Positions 22,160 through 34,714 are shown, counted from the stretch's first letter. The stretch is 64,000 nt of DNA from Ifrita kowaldi (GCA_013398055.1 VZRS01002683.1:104486-168485); one strand, 5' to 3'. Notes: generated by a model from the letters alone, not told the origin. Numbers and translations are program-made.

Positions 22160-24020
22160 ATTGACATAAGGCTGGAATCTTTACTGGATGCTCCCCGACC
22201 TGCCTCCCCCACCATGCTGCAAGGGCTGTTGAAACAGGACTGAATCGGACTTCACAGCCCAGATATGCATTGGGATCCCTCGTACTCCCGCAGTGCACGT
22301 CCCTGTCTGCAGGAGAAGTGTCCCCTTGCTCCCCTGGGTGTCCATGGCCACTCTGCAGGAATGGAGACCCTGGCCAGACCAGGGCTAGGTGCCCCACGCC
22401 AGCTCCTGAGAGTGCCTGGATGTGGCAGCAGGCACTCAGGATGCACAGGATGGGGGTCCTGGCAGAAACAGCAGCAGCTGGAGCAGGACAAGACCCCTAC
22501 ACAGATGCTACCCTGCAAAAGGGCACAGGGAGGGTGGGTACCGCTTTCTGCTCCAGCAGAGCAGCTCAGTGTCTCCTGATGCAGATCCTGAAGCATCAGT
22601 GCCTGGGAGCAGCTCTTCACAGCTTGTGGGCCTGGCAGAAATCAGCAGCATGGCTGTGCAGTAAATAAATTGATCCAGGCAAGCCCAATTGACTTCCCAG
22701 GTAATTACCTAATGACTAGCTGAGAGAAACACAGCAGAGAGAACAGCACGGTCTCCAGGAGGGCTGCTCCAGAGACTTTGCACATCACAGGCATGGCAAG
22801 AAGATCAGGTTTAGATCTAGCTGGTGTGACAGGCTCAGAGGGTGATGCTCAGCAGGGATCGTCATGGCACTGCCACACCCCGACACCTAACCCTGCTGAT
22901 GGCTGGTGAGGATCCAGCTGCCAGGCACTGCTCCCAGAGCAGGCAGGACCCCAGCAGGACCCCCTGACCCCTTGGCACTGTCAGCAGGGGCAGGTTTTGT
23001 CCCAGCAAGGCTAAGGAGAGCAGTGTCCCTTGACTCAGGTACGGATTAATGGGTTTCAAGTGCACGCAGCTGCTGTCTCCCTGCGACACTGCCTCCAGCG
23101 CTTTTGAGGTGCTTCCCCTGGAAAGTCAGCTGCAGACAGAGCTGTCAGCAGTGCCAATGTGATAACAGCTTCCGTTGGCAGTGCTGGTAAACAAGTGCCT
23201 TGGAAACCTCAGCTGAAAATAAGAGTTGTGGCTGTCTCCTGCTCTCCTAAGGAGAAAGGAGCATTTCCCTCCGCCCAGGCGCTTTTCCCGAAAAGTCCCC
23301 AGATAGCTCAGCCTGCTGGTGAAAAATGCAGCCGTGACACGGCCCAGATGGAGCTGAAGGCGTGGAGCCTCCCCCCGGGCGCTCCCAGGCTCCCCAGCCT
23401 GCACCAGGACGCAAGGCGGAGCTCAGCTGAGCTGCTGATTACCTGCCCATCTCTTTTAAGACAGATGATCCATTTTATGGGCTGCCATAAAAGCACAAGG
23501 AAACTCACACAAATCAGGCAAAACTGCCATTTCCCCGGAATGATCCCTTCTCCTCTCTGCAGCAGAGACCCACGTGGAGCCCATTAGTAGCATTCCTGGG
23601 AGATGCTGGCCGATGCTGGGGAAACGGCCAAAGCACACAGCCCACCACGGGAAAGGTCCCAGAGTGCCAGCTCACCCGGCACACGCAGCTCCCCAGGGCT
23701 GAGGAAGCAGCACAGGCAGCCTGGCTGCTCCCAGGAGTATCCTGGCTCCACAAGACCCTTTGGACAAAGTTTGGCTTCCCACAAACAGATCCCTGTCCTG
23801 CAGACTGACCCTCTGGCTTCCAAACTGCTCCTTCTGTTGCAATATAAAGTAGTTGCATACAACAAGATGATTTGAGGTGTTGGAAATTGTCCGGGGTTTG
23901 GGGAAAAGGCATTTTCTAAATGATTTATTTTACTGCAGAGTGAGTGGTGAAATTGCCCCTGAGGTTCCTGCCCTGGCTCCCCCAGCATTGCTTTTACCTT
24001 CCAACACTGCAGACATGTTG
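22160..24020. other. no gene recognised
   Basis: Unique GC-rich DNA. Frames up to 158 codons on either strand are unrecognised. No repeats seen. Confidence 0.6.
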
Positions 24021-24029
24021 AAACCCTCA

Positions 24030-24200
24030 AATGTGAGACCTGCAAGATATGATTCAGCAAGAATACTACAGCACCTTTTAGGTATGAAATTAACGGTCTG
24101 TAATTAGGATGGCAATAATGAGAAGTTATTTAATAATTCATTTCTTCCTATGAATTATTTGGTGTGTTCTTAACTCCGGGGCCCTGTTATTTGGCACAGA
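24030..24200. promoter_or_regulatory. enhancer-like AT-rich islet
   Basis: Unique segment with AAATTAACGG near 24087, TCTGTAATTAGGATGG near 24096, GGCAATAATGAG near 24111, TTATTTAATAATTCATTTC near 24126 and TGAATTATTTGG near 24151. It is AT-rich against GC-rich flanks. A cis-regulatory role is inferred from composition and homeodomain cores. Confidence 0.32.
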
Positions 24201-24204
24201 ACAC

Positions 24205-27200
24205 CTCTGAGCCCTCATGGGGCATCCTCCGGCTGCTGCTCGCGTTGGAACTGCCTCCCTGCCAGCTCCCCAAGGGCCAGAGGGGCAGCACTGGGGAGCT
24301 CTGAGCTGGTTCCCGAAGTGCAGCTCCAAATGCAAATCCCATCAACCACAGAAAATCTCATTTCAGGCTATATTTCAGCCACAAGAGGCTTCTGCTTCTG
24401 TGGAGGGGGGAGAGACCTGTCATCTGCATGCCCGTGTTTATGGTTTGAGCCTGTTTGCTCTTGTTAACTCTAAGTTACTGAATTTATAAGGAAGCATGTA
24501 AATCAGCCTAGGCCCTTCACAGGGCTTGAGATGTTATCTGCAGACTGGGTTATCCGCAGAGGGTCTGAGCTCAGCTTTCAGAATAAATGAGTTTTGGATG
24601 TAGCCGCAGAGCCATCTGTCCTGCCAAGATCAACACCCGGGGAAGCATCATCCTAGGGGCTTGTGGGCACTGCCTGCTGATGCCAGCCATCACCCTGCCC
24701 GCAGCCCGGGCTTGCCCACCTTCCCCTGCAGCCCTGTGAGCCTGGGCACCACAGTCCCCCGGGCTTTCCAAGCCTCTCAGCCCCGTTGCCTTTGGCACAG
24801 CCTCCTGGGTGAGGTGCTGACACTAGCAGGACCATCTCTGATTGCGTTTCTCGCCGTGGTGGTTTGCCTGGCCTGGTTAGAGCCCCGTGTCAAGGCTCAT
24901 CTTCTGTGAGGCAGAGCAGCTTCTCCCGTGGGGCTGGAGCACAGCATTAAATCCATCACCCATTACTGACTCTGCAACACCAGCCCTGTTGCCATGGCAG
25001 GCTCTGGCTGCCCATATCCATTCCCCTCACCATTCAGAGAGATGGCTCGAAAGATTCCTGCCTCCATCAAGAACCCTGAGGCCCAGGGTGCTGCAGGCCG
25101 CTGGCGATCCCTCCCTTGCGCCCCTGGCTCTGACTTCCCTTGCCAGAGGGCACTGTGCCCAGCAGTACGGGCACACAGCCCTCGCCCCACCTCATCTGTC
25201 CACTTGTACTGAGCTCACAGCCTTTCTGTGCAGGCTGAGCCTCATATCCAGGCTCCTGGCACCCAGGGGTGGTTCAAGCCACAGAGACACTGAGGGTACG
25301 TCACTGACACGTGTTGGTGGCCACCTGAGCACGGAGCTTACTCCATTGGCATCTCCATCCTCATCACGTTTCCTACTTTACTTCTAGCTAGAGACTCACA
25401 TCTTCCTACTGAGCCTAGCTGGAGCTTTTGGGGAATATTGGTTACACTTGCTGGCTCCTTCCCTCTCCCTCCTCCCTGGCTCTGTTTCCATGGTCATTTC
25501 TCCCCACAGCTCTGTGGCAAGGGAAGGATGATGTGCCAGGACTGTGTGCAACTTGCACTTCCCTTAAGCTGCTTGGTTGCCACGTGGCTCATCCTCAGTC
25601 AGCCCACGAAAATCTCAGCATCTCCAGCCCCGTCCTTTAACCCAGCCCTTCCAGGAACTGGTCACAGCTCTGCAGAGATGTGGTCGGAGCTGTTTTCACC
25701 CTCACATTCCTCTGCCCTTTCCTGCATTGTCTGACTGTGAGTCTTCAGCACGCAGGCCTGTGCTTAAACCTGGTGTACTGAGGGCTGACTCTGCCCTGGT
25801 GTTGGGAGCTGCTCACAAACACACCCCTCCTGCAGGACACTCCTCATCCCTGGCCTCTGCTGCTGCTGAAGTAGCAAGGGAGCTTGCCTGTCACGGCTGT
25901 ACCTGCCTGAAGATTCAGCCTGGCAGAAGGAGCTCAGTGCTTCAATCACAAATAATTTTAAATTCATAGCTTTTTTTTTTTTTCCCTCTGTGCTCATTAT
26001 TGTTTCAAACCCCCATGGTTTTTCACTGCATCAATCTGTTGGCACAAAGCAATCAACACGCTTCAGCCCTTGTCCTGCCTGGCTGGACTCTGTGGAGAAG
26101 ATGAATTTGGAGCGTGGAAATGTTCTTCTGGCCCCCAGTGGGATGGCCAGCATGGCACAGCCAATGTCTGCTGGAAATGCACAGCTACAAGGTTCCCATG
26201 ATGTCCCAAGCAGCTTTTCTCTCTCACACAGACATGACTCACTCGCAAAGCACACCAGAATAGGCTCAGTCTGTTCCTGGGATTCCCTCAATCAGGTGTC
26301 TCTCCATTTTTGGAGTTTTTACAGGGACTGCAGAGGGACCATTCACCTCCTGGCTTTGCAAAATGAATTGTGTTGGACATTTACACTATCACTACATTTT
26401 CTTTTTCGGACATGTTTTAATTAAATGAATTTTCCTTTCATTTTGTCTTTTTTTGGCTGATCAAGAATAGCATTGAGAGTCTAGATAAACCCAAGAGAAA
26501 AAGGTCATTTGTGAAGCAATAATTTTATTTTTTCCACCTTCTTTCCCACTGGCAAGGATTCAAGCAACCACCCACAGACTGGTTTCAGTTTGAATTTAAC
26601 CAAGTGCCAGTGAAGTGCCTCCTCCTCCCACTGAAGAACTGCTCCTGCTGCTCTAGCAGGCATCCATGCAATGATAAAAACGATGCTGCCAGGGTGGGAT
26701 GCTGCTTCTGGGGTGGGCACGTGGTCCCAGATGGGCACTCTGGGGCTGCCACAGCAAGCTTCAACCCTTGCCTTATTTTGCTCTGTTTTATCACACAGTG
26801 CTGGCACATGGTGCCTGGCAGTAATTCTCTAAATACCAGCAGAAGCATCGATTTTCGATAGTCAGCAGTGCATTTCCTCTCTTCCTCTCTCTCCAAGGGG
26901 GTGCAGAGGGCAATGCATCCCACAAGAGCAAAGGCAGTGGCTAAACCCACTCCAGGTGCAATTAGCTCTTCTCCTCCTGCCAGCCCTTTCATGACACCCT
27001 CTGCTGTGCCCTGCTTGTCCTGCCCCCCTCTTCTGCTCTGCCATGCAATTTCTTTCCTTCAGGATTGCCTCCCAGCAGTGTCCCAGCAAATGACTCTTCA
27101 GGCTGGCATGGCTCCTCAACAGCACTGCCTTACAATAAGCTTTTCTGAGCTATTAGATGGCAAGGGTTTGATTTTCTTGCCTTTTTTCCTCGGCCTTCTG

Positions 27201-29825
27201 GAAACCTTTACCTGCAGTATCCTCTTGTTCCCTTCCTCCTGAGTTTACGTCTCAGTGACTGTAACAAATTGCAATGGAAATAATGCTCTGTATTTCCAGG
27301 AACTAATCAAGCATGATTGTGCGGCAGCAAAAAGCCAGGGCAGCTGCTCAAAGGAGCAAATCCCACGGGAAGGAGGGATTTAAATCCCTGTCTGGCCAGG
27401 AGAGCAGGGAGGATGGAGGGGGAATGCTGGCTTGCCTGGCCCCTGTCCTTCCCCCACTGATGGGGATCAAACCCAGCACTTTGAAGCATTAGGTATTGAG
27501 AAAAAAGTTGCCTCTCATTTCACTCAGGCGTTAGCCATTTATCTGGTGGAGCTGCTTGCAGTCCAGGCATGCCGTACATAGGAGAAGTCATCCCATGGAG
27601 AGCCTCTGAGAGGAATTTGGGACCACAGAGCTGCTAATATCAGCACCAAGATGAAACGATTTTGTGAGTTATGTACACTGATGTCAATCACGCTTCCCTT
27701 TGGTGCTTCCCTCCCTGCAGGGAGGTGCAATAAATCACACACATTTTCTGAGTGCAATCCTATTCTGCTTGGCCTTGGAGGCAGAAGACGAAGCCCAAGC
27801 AGCATGTGGGTGGGGAAAAGCAAGGACTCCTATGAACATCAAGGAAAACACTTACCCACAGCTGGTGTGAGCCAGCAAATCCAGCCAGGCCTGAGCCGAC
27901 CCAAGGTCCCAGACAGCCAAAGAGAGGCTTTAAAATGTCCTGGGGAAGAAGCAGCTATGTCTAAACCCATGCATTATGTATTTCGCACCAGTTTGCATGA
28001 GATCAAGGAGGCTGCATCCCTCGACAGGCGGCTCTTTGATGAGCACTGCGCTGAATCCCGGGCACCACGGCAGTGCCTGGTGGTGGGAGCGCGGGTTGGG
28101 CAGGGAGCAGCTCCAAGGCAGAAGGAGAAGAGGCAGAAGATGAGGAGGAGGGTGCACCCCAAAGCTCAGGGAGGTCACCTGGACATTGTGATGTTTCTCT
28201 GGGTTAAGGCACAGAGTTGCATCCCTGCGACTTCTGAATTCTTCACTGTTATTTAGGGACTCTTCTTTATATGCTCTTATTTATACACCCCAATGAAAGC
28301 TGGGCAGTGACCCACTGCCTTATGAAAAATCCTGTCATGCTCATTTTACCTGATTTAGTGCGTGCTGAGTAATATTCAGAAGATAGGCTTAGGGCTGCTT
28401 CACATCTCTCTTTTTGAGAAATACAGCACTTTCCTGGACCACAGCAAACTGTCTTCCCTCCAGCTTCCCTTCTGCCACAGGGAATGAGTTTCACGGCTTT
28501 TTTCAGCTCATTATTCCAAACATTTCCTGTTAGGTGTCTGATTAGCGTTTCACAGGCTGTGTTGTGATATAATATCTGCTTCTGACGTGGGCTGTGGCAG
28601 GCAGAAGAGAAATCCGTTGCATTTCAGATGGAGATAACAGTTTAATCTGATCTGCACTGGGGAAAGAAAAATCTGCCAGGGGAAGCCCAGGTCCCTGAAG
28701 GCGGCGTGAGAGGCAGAGGCGCTGCTGGCTCCCACAACCAGCCCTGCAGAGACCTGACCTGTGCTCTCAGAAAGCACTGGGAGGTCTGACTTGATGGACA
28801 GTTTTCAAGCTGATTTTAAGTCTGCACTAAGACCCACGAGCAGGCCATGAAAGAAGAGAGAAATTGAAGCTTTGTGGAGGACTTGATGCTTAAGATAGAG
28901 AAACTTCTGGGAGTTTGCAAATGATGCAGGAGGAGCAGCAGAAGAGGGTTGTGCTTGAGGGAAAAACCAGCCCATGGTTTGAAAACAGGGCAAGGACCCC
29001 TGCTTGGTCAGGGGAAGGACTCTGCCTTTGTATGCCACATCAAGTGCTCACTCTCTGCTTGTCTCAAGTGCTACCACACCTATGATAACCTTGAAACCTC
29101 AAAGCTGGATTTAATTTTAAGATGAGGTTAGCCAAGAGCAGCAAACAGATCTGTTCATGTTTGTACTCAAAAGTTTTTAAGCTTATTCCTTCTTTGGTTT
29201 TGGTTTTTTTTTTTTCCCTCTGTCTGTAGTTGCATAAAAAATCTAAACCTAAAAACCGAGCAAAGTTTCTGATTAATCATTTCTTATGTTTGAAGGAGAA
29301 AGGCTTTAGCTTTGAAATTCTTCTGAAAACAGAGTCCTTCCATGCTGGGCAAACAGAGTTACCCAGCAACAAGGCAAGGAAGAATAAAGGGAACAGGAGG
29401 CGAGGAGGGAGAGGAGCAGAGCCCGTGTTCTCCCCAGTTTCCTTGGTGGGCTCAGCGTGCAGGTGCAAGGGTGGCTGTCCTGAACTGGTGCCTCTCCTGG
29501 GCCATCAGCCACCACCTGTCCTCCTCCCCAGTGCTCCTGTTGTTCAATGAGCCCACTCCTTGGCAGGGTGTGGGGACAGTCCCCAGCCATCCGTCTTGTT
29601 CCACGGAAAGGCACCTGCTCCAAGAGGCCCAGCACAGGACACTGCTCAGACCATCCCTGAGCATCATTTGCTTGTTCCGGACAGTTTGTTCCAGCTACAC
29701 CCTGGCTCTTTGAAGAGTCATCAAAATCTGTCTTTGAAATGCCACATGATGAAACAGCTTGATTGGAGTTGTGGTGGAACATCTGAGGGTCAATTACACT
29801 CCCTGCATAGAAAACATTAGGGCAT
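24205..29825. other. no gene recognised
   Basis: The largest comparatively featureless stretch. Frames up to 201 codons (27651-28256 plus) are unrecognised. Poly-T tracts occur at about 25971-25984 and 29205-29217. A weak AT-rich patch at 26390-26460 and one at 28540-28660 could be regulatory but I see too little to call them. No CR1 or LTR signature noticed. Confidence 0.55.
24988..25001 (+). promoter_or_regulatory. RFX X-box-like site
   Basis: GTTGCCATGGCAGG agrees with the palindromic X-box GTTGCCATGGCAAC at 12 of 14 positions, with an intact left half-site and core. It stands alone in GC-rich DNA, so chance occurrence is more likely than for the site at 21.6 kb. Confidence 0.28.
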
Positions 29826-29829
29826 CCTG

Positions 29830-30360
29830 TTCTTAATCTTTTTTATGGCTTTGCCTGCTTTAAAAGCCCTGTATATAAACAAGCCTTTAAATAAATAGAC
29901 TTGGAAGTATAATCTCCTCACACAGATTTTTACAAAACTCTGTTCAAACCATCTCAATCTTCAGGACAAACTAAATGGGTTGAAACCATTACGTTTCTCC
30001 CTGTAAGGTGGCTTTTAGAGCTGACCCTTCTTTGAGCTCTCCAGGTTTTCCTCCATGTGCTTTTAGATGTGTAGGCAAATCAGCAAATGCCAATACCAGC
30101 CATATCTCTCCTTAGCTTTTTCCTTTTTATTCATCCAAGGATCTCACCAGTCCATTTGTGCACAGCATTAAACTCCTCATGAGCCCTCGTAATTCCTCGG
30201 TGTCCTGACAGTGTCTTCATCCACAACTGCACAGCACTTTAGAAGAATTACACTGTATTTGCTACCTGGCTGATCAGCACAGTCCTCGATCATTAATAAA
30301 AGCCTGCATGATCAATGCCTCGCTGAATCATGAGTGGGATATTTTTAGAAGGATAAGCCT
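29830..30360. other. AT-rich unique segment, function unclear
   Basis: Lower-GC unique DNA with TTAAATAAATAGACTTGG near 29887, GATCATTAATAAAAGCC near 30288 and GAATCATGAGTGGG near 30326. The middle part (30000-30240) has the feel of a very old, decayed repeat, but I cannot match it to a family. It could also be a regulatory element. Confidence 0.3.
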
Positions 30361-30589
30361 CTAAGAGGGGGTCAGGGCTAACCTCTGCTCACCCAAGTAC
30401 CAGCTGCAAGCTGTGAGCTTCTTATTCCTGACCAGGACAAAGTGCTGTCTCAACCCTTCGAGTTCTTTTCGCAATAGAGAAGTTGTAGCCAAGCCATGGT
30501 TGAGAGAGGGGTCGGGCACACGATTTATGGTATAAGTAAAGTTCATCGTAACTCCAGCTGGCAGCTTCACCAGCCAGACATAACTCAGC

Positions 30590-30603
30590 TTCCCACCTGG
30601 TGG
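30590..30603 (-). promoter_or_regulatory. weak CTCF-core-like motif
   Basis: On the minus strand CCACCAGGTGGGAA resembles the CTCF core CCASYAGRKGGCRS but has G in place of the conserved C after the GG. Given the short motif and one key mismatch this is only a lead. Confidence 0.15.
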
Positions 30604-30864
30604 CTGCTGGGAGCGCTATTTGAAGAGGAGGAGATTGCACCAGGAGAAAAGAAATGGAGGCGTAGAAGCAAAACCCGCTGTGGGATCCTCTGCCAGCGCA
30701 GGAGGGGCAGGGAGCACAGAGATGTGGGGATGATGGAAAGCACTGCATTTCCTTTGGGTCTATTCCTTGGGAAGCTTTACTCTGAATTCCTTTGTGCTGT
30801 GTCCCTCTGTTCCTTCAATAACCTTCCTATTTTGTAGTTGCAGCCAGCAGTGACATCCCCCAAG

Positions 30865-30965
30865 CCTTCTGGTGGTCTTGGCCTCTCCTCACCTGTGCTC
30901 AGTCCACCTCAAAGTCTTGCTGGCCTCCACTGGACTCACTCCAGTATATCCACAGCCTTTTCATT
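30865..30965 (-). mobile_element. diverged CR1 LINE fragment
   Basis: The stretch containing CTTGCTGGCCTCCACTGGAC followed by TCACTCCAGTATATCCAC matches the antisense of a CR1 segment (the usual form is GGTGGCCTCCACTGGACTC with CTCCAGTATGTCC). Both ends fade into unique sequence. It is a short old relic without coding capacity. Confidence is moderate because only about 50 bases align well by eye. Confidence 0.5.
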
Positions 30966-30974
30966 CTGCTCCTT

Positions 30975-31935
30975 TTCCCTGTGTTTCCAGGGCAGAATTG
31001 CTTCTCTCTGAGCCTTGCAGCCACGCAGCCAGGCCTGGTTTGGAGACGAAAGGCTTTCCTGAGAGTCTGCCTGTGACTGCTGCTTCTCATTGATGTGCTT
31101 CCTTGTGTTTGAGCAAGTGTCAATGAGCAGTCAAATGCAAGAAGAGGAAAATCATTACACAGCACCAGTTCCTCCTCCCTTTTACCTAATGAGGAGAAGA
31201 TCATGCAGGCAGCAGACCTGGAAGCAGTGTCCTGTACTTTTAGGCAGAGACACCAGCTAAGTCCTTCCCGGGATGAGAACAGCCCTGAGCATCCCTGGGC
31301 AGAGAGCCAAACCAAGGAGCTCCAGGCTCTGCAGGGACAGGGTTCGGCGTCCCCTTGGAGGACCCTGGTAGGGACAGGACAGGATAGGACAGGACAGGAC
31401 AGGACAGGAGAGGCTGCTGACTCACCAGCCCACCTGGGCCTGGGTCACAGCCTGTGGCTCCTGGGCCACCAGACTGTGGCCAGCTGTGCAAGGATATTAA
31501 TGGTCAAATGCTCCAGAAACAGCCTCGGTGCAGAGCACGCAGCTTTATCCAAGTGGTCTTCCAGCAGGAACTGAAGCCACCACAGCCCCCCACCCCAGCC
31601 ACCCTGTCCCAGGCACTGTCTCCTGCATTTATTCTCTTGCTGGACTCCCACACCCGTTTCTGTCTCCCTCTCCCTCCCAAAAGGCAGGTAACACCCTCCC
31701 TTTGTGTTTCCCTGGATCAGCCTCAGCCCACTTTTCTTGGGTCCATCACCTGCAGAGCTCTCCTGGTCAGACAGCCAGGTACTCAGCAGTGCTGCTGACA
31801 CAGCATCACATCTCCAGCTCCTTTCAGCAGCTGTGCATCTCCTCTTCTTCCCAGCCTGCCTCAAAGGAAAGTGAAATCATCTTTTCAGTCCCATGGAGGA
31901 TGCTAAACATCTGTATGGAAGCCTATATGCAACTC
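30975..31935. other. no gene recognised
   Basis: Unique DNA with an internal AGGAC pentamer repeat. Opposed frames of 114-140 codons are unrecognised. Confidence 0.55.
31372..31412 (+). repeat. (AGGAC)n pentanucleotide microsatellite
   Basis: Eight near-perfect AGGAC/GGACA units with one ATAGG interruption, about 41 bases. It is translated as Thr-Gly-Gln-Asp-Arg repeats in one frame, which is fortuitous. Confidence 0.92.
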
Positions 31936-31944
31936 AAAAGTCAT

Positions 31945-32175
31945 TATTAGCCTAGTTCATTAAGCCGTTAATGATGCTAAAGCATGCAAAGTACATTAAA
32001 AACCTCTTCTTAAACAGCAAATTTACCCTGTGGCTTTTAGGGTCAATGCAAACTGATATGTATGGCATTAGTGCTGCGGCAGTGTGTATTCTTTTCCCCA
32101 GTGTATGATGTTACATAGATCTGATCACCCCAGTGAATAAACAGGTCTGTATCAGAGGAGCCATCTGGCAAAAAA
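31945..32175. promoter_or_regulatory. enhancer-like AT-rich islet
   Basis: Unique sequence with TAGTTCATTAAGCCGTTAAT near 31952, GATGCTAAAGCATGC near 31973, AGTACATTAAAAACC near 31990 and TATGGCATTAGTGC near 32061. It is repeat-free and AT-rich relative to its flanks. Interpreted as a candidate cis-regulatory element. Confidence 0.3.
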
Positions 32176-32179
32176 CCCT

Positions 32180-32826
32180 GAAAAATTCACTTTTATGGGA
32201 ATAGTAAATATATCACGCCAAGCTTCATTTGGGGTTTTCTGTCCCACAGACCTGCAAGAGACTCTCTGGTGAGATACTGAGGTACCTTGTCCCATTTTCT
32301 CACCACCAGGACTTGAAAGGAACATCAAATGGTGACTTGTACTCTGACTGAGGACTGCAGATTAGGATGTCCTCAGCATGTGGGGATGCAGCACGGGGTT
32401 GGCAGGGCTGCCGCCACCAAAGAATTTGGTGCCCACTGTTGCTGCCAGGCAAAAGGGGAGTTAGGCCTCTGCCAGTTGTTCCACTCTCAGGTGATGCCAA
32501 GATCATTTCTGTAGCACTGTTCAGCACCCCTGGGAGCTGTGACACCCCCTCTCCCATTTCAGGCAGCATCACCTCCCTCCAGGGAGGCTCAGCCTGTGTG
32601 TACTGGGCTGGGGAGGCAATATCAGCTGGTTTCAAGCCTGCCCCCAGCTTTCAAAGGCAGTGTGGTATCGGTGAGGCCTTGGTGGCTTTTCTCAGCATGA
32701 GATAAAAGTGGTTTATTGCTCAGCGCTAACAATGTGATTTGTTCACACATTACCCAGGGGTGGCACAATCTGTACTGGTTAAAGGGAAATGTTAAACCTG
32801 TCACTTCAGCAGGAGACATTCGAATG
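32180..32826. other. no gene recognised
   Basis: Unique DNA. Frames of about 111 codons on both strands are unrecognised. Confidence 0.55.
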
Positions 32827-33769
32827 TGCTAAATGGGTCATGCTGTTAAAACAAATATTCCCAACCTAAATTTATGAAGTACTGCGAAGGGACAGATATG
32901 GGAATGCTGCAGCATCCGGAGCCTCTTTGTCCCCACCAGCTGCAGCATCAGGTGCCAGTGCAAACACAAATTCCTGTGCAAGGCAACAAGCGCACTGGCA
33001 AGGAAGGTCATGTTCCCAGAGGCCCTCAACAGTGGCCAGATAAGCCTGTTTAGTTGCCAGCCAGCTGGGGTCTGACACAGCCCCTCCAGCAGTGCAGCTG
33101 CCACCTGCTCAGCTCTGGGTCAGGGAGCATGTCCAGGGCTGAGGGGGCACAGGGATGGGGAGAAAATCCTGCCTTTGGGGCTCCTCCTGCAGGGACAGCA
33201 CAGCAGAGGTGTGTGGTGGCGGGGGCAGGCTCTTCTGATGCGCTGCACGTTCAGAGAGATGCTCTCGAGACAGGGGATGGCTTTGTCTGCATCTCGGAAT
33301 AGGCCCAAAGGAGTCTCTGAGCAAAAGGGAGAGCTTCTTATCAACCCTGCCGGAAACGTTCTGCAGGGAGCTGGGCTTGCACAAATTACCTTCTTCTCAC
33401 CCAACACAGGCATGGGGAGGGGCTGTCCGTGTCCCCAAAATTTCCCATTCTCCACCTATTCCACAGCGTTATTCTGAGCTGGCCACTTTCACAGCAGGGA
33501 AAACATGTGAACCAGGGCCAGGTGCTGGCCTGGCCCATGGCGTGTCTAGCTGGAGGAGAGCAGAGATGCAGCCCAGAGCTTGTGTGAGCCACAGTTTGCC
33601 TTCCCCTCCTGGCTGTGGGGGGCTGATGGCCTGTGGAGATCTGAACCTGCACAGGCTCTTTCCTCCCTCACGTCAGCTCAGCTGTGCCCTCGCATTTAGC
33701 CCTTGCTGCCCTCCCCGCTGCCTGTGAGAGGGATCCTGACAGTGCCACAGTCAGTGCTTCAGCCAGCAG
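32827..33769 (+). repeat. 943-bp direct duplication, copy 1
   Basis: This segment recurs head-to-tail immediately to the right with a constant offset of 943 bases. The two copies differ at one site that I could find: C at 33658 here, G at 34601 there. Every frame in the copy recurs unchanged except across that base. Its right end abuts a single N at 33770. The content is unique non-coding DNA, with no transposon ends and no target-site duplications, so the pattern points to an unmerged contig overlap rather than a mobile element. Confidence 0.97.
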
Positions 33770-33770
33770 N
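33770..33770. other. single-N gap at duplication junction
   Basis: The unknown base sits exactly where the first copy ends and the second begins. It aligns with T at 32827 (start of copy 1) and with T at 34713 (just after copy 2). Removing one copy would give a seamless sequence through that T. This is how a scaffold join placed between overlapping contigs looks. Confidence 0.95.
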
Positions 33771-34712
33771 GCTAAATGGGTCATGCTGTTAAAACAAATA
33801 TTCCCAACCTAAATTTATGAAGTACTGCGAAGGGACAGATATGGGAATGCTGCAGCATCCGGAGCCTCTTTGTCCCCACCAGCTGCAGCATCAGGTGCCA
33901 GTGCAAACACAAATTCCTGTGCAAGGCAACAAGCGCACTGGCAAGGAAGGTCATGTTCCCAGAGGCCCTCAACAGTGGCCAGATAAGCCTGTTTAGTTGC
34001 CAGCCAGCTGGGGTCTGACACAGCCCCTCCAGCAGTGCAGCTGCCACCTGCTCAGCTCTGGGTCAGGGAGCATGTCCAGGGCTGAGGGGGCACAGGGATG
34101 GGGAGAAAATCCTGCCTTTGGGGCTCCTCCTGCAGGGACAGCACAGCAGAGGTGTGTGGTGGCGGGGGCAGGCTCTTCTGATGCGCTGCACGTTCAGAGA
34201 GATGCTCTCGAGACAGGGGATGGCTTTGTCTGCATCTCGGAATAGGCCCAAAGGAGTCTCTGAGCAAAAGGGAGAGCTTCTTATCAACCCTGCCGGAAAC
34301 GTTCTGCAGGGAGCTGGGCTTGCACAAATTACCTTCTTCTCACCCAACACAGGCATGGGGAGGGGCTGTCCGTGTCCCCAAAATTTCCCATTCTCCACCT
34401 ATTCCACAGCGTTATTCTGAGCTGGCCACTTTCACAGCAGGGAAAACATGTGAACCAGGGCCAGGTGCTGGCCTGGCCCATGGCGTGTCTAGCTGGAGGA
34501 GAGCAGAGATGCAGCCCAGAGCTTGTGTGAGCCACAGTTTGCCTTCCCCTCCTGGCTGTGGGGGGCTGATGGCCTGTGGAGATCTGAACCTGCACAGGCT
34601 GTTTCCTCCCTCACGTCAGCTCAGCTGTGCCCTCGCATTTAGCCCTTGCTGCCCTCCCCGCTGCCTGTGAGAGGGATCCTGACAGTGCCACAGTCAGTGC
34701 TTCAGCCAGCAG
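33771..34712 (+). repeat. 943-bp direct duplication, copy 2
   Basis: Near-identical repeat of 32828-33769. The left end begins at the single N. The right end passes into unique sequence (GCTCAGTAATTACATGG). The one observed difference (G at 34601) would be a heterozygous site or base-call error if the two copies are alleles of one locus. Confidence 0.97.
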
Positions 34713-34714
34713 TG

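Noticed and set aside
30590..30603. CTCF insulator site
   Set aside because: One of the most conserved positions of the core differs. Kept only as a very low-confidence motif entry.
32827..34712. Tandem duplication as a mobile element or gene-family expansion
   Set aside because: No terminal repeats, no target duplications, no coding content, and an N exactly at the junction. An assembly overlap explains it better.
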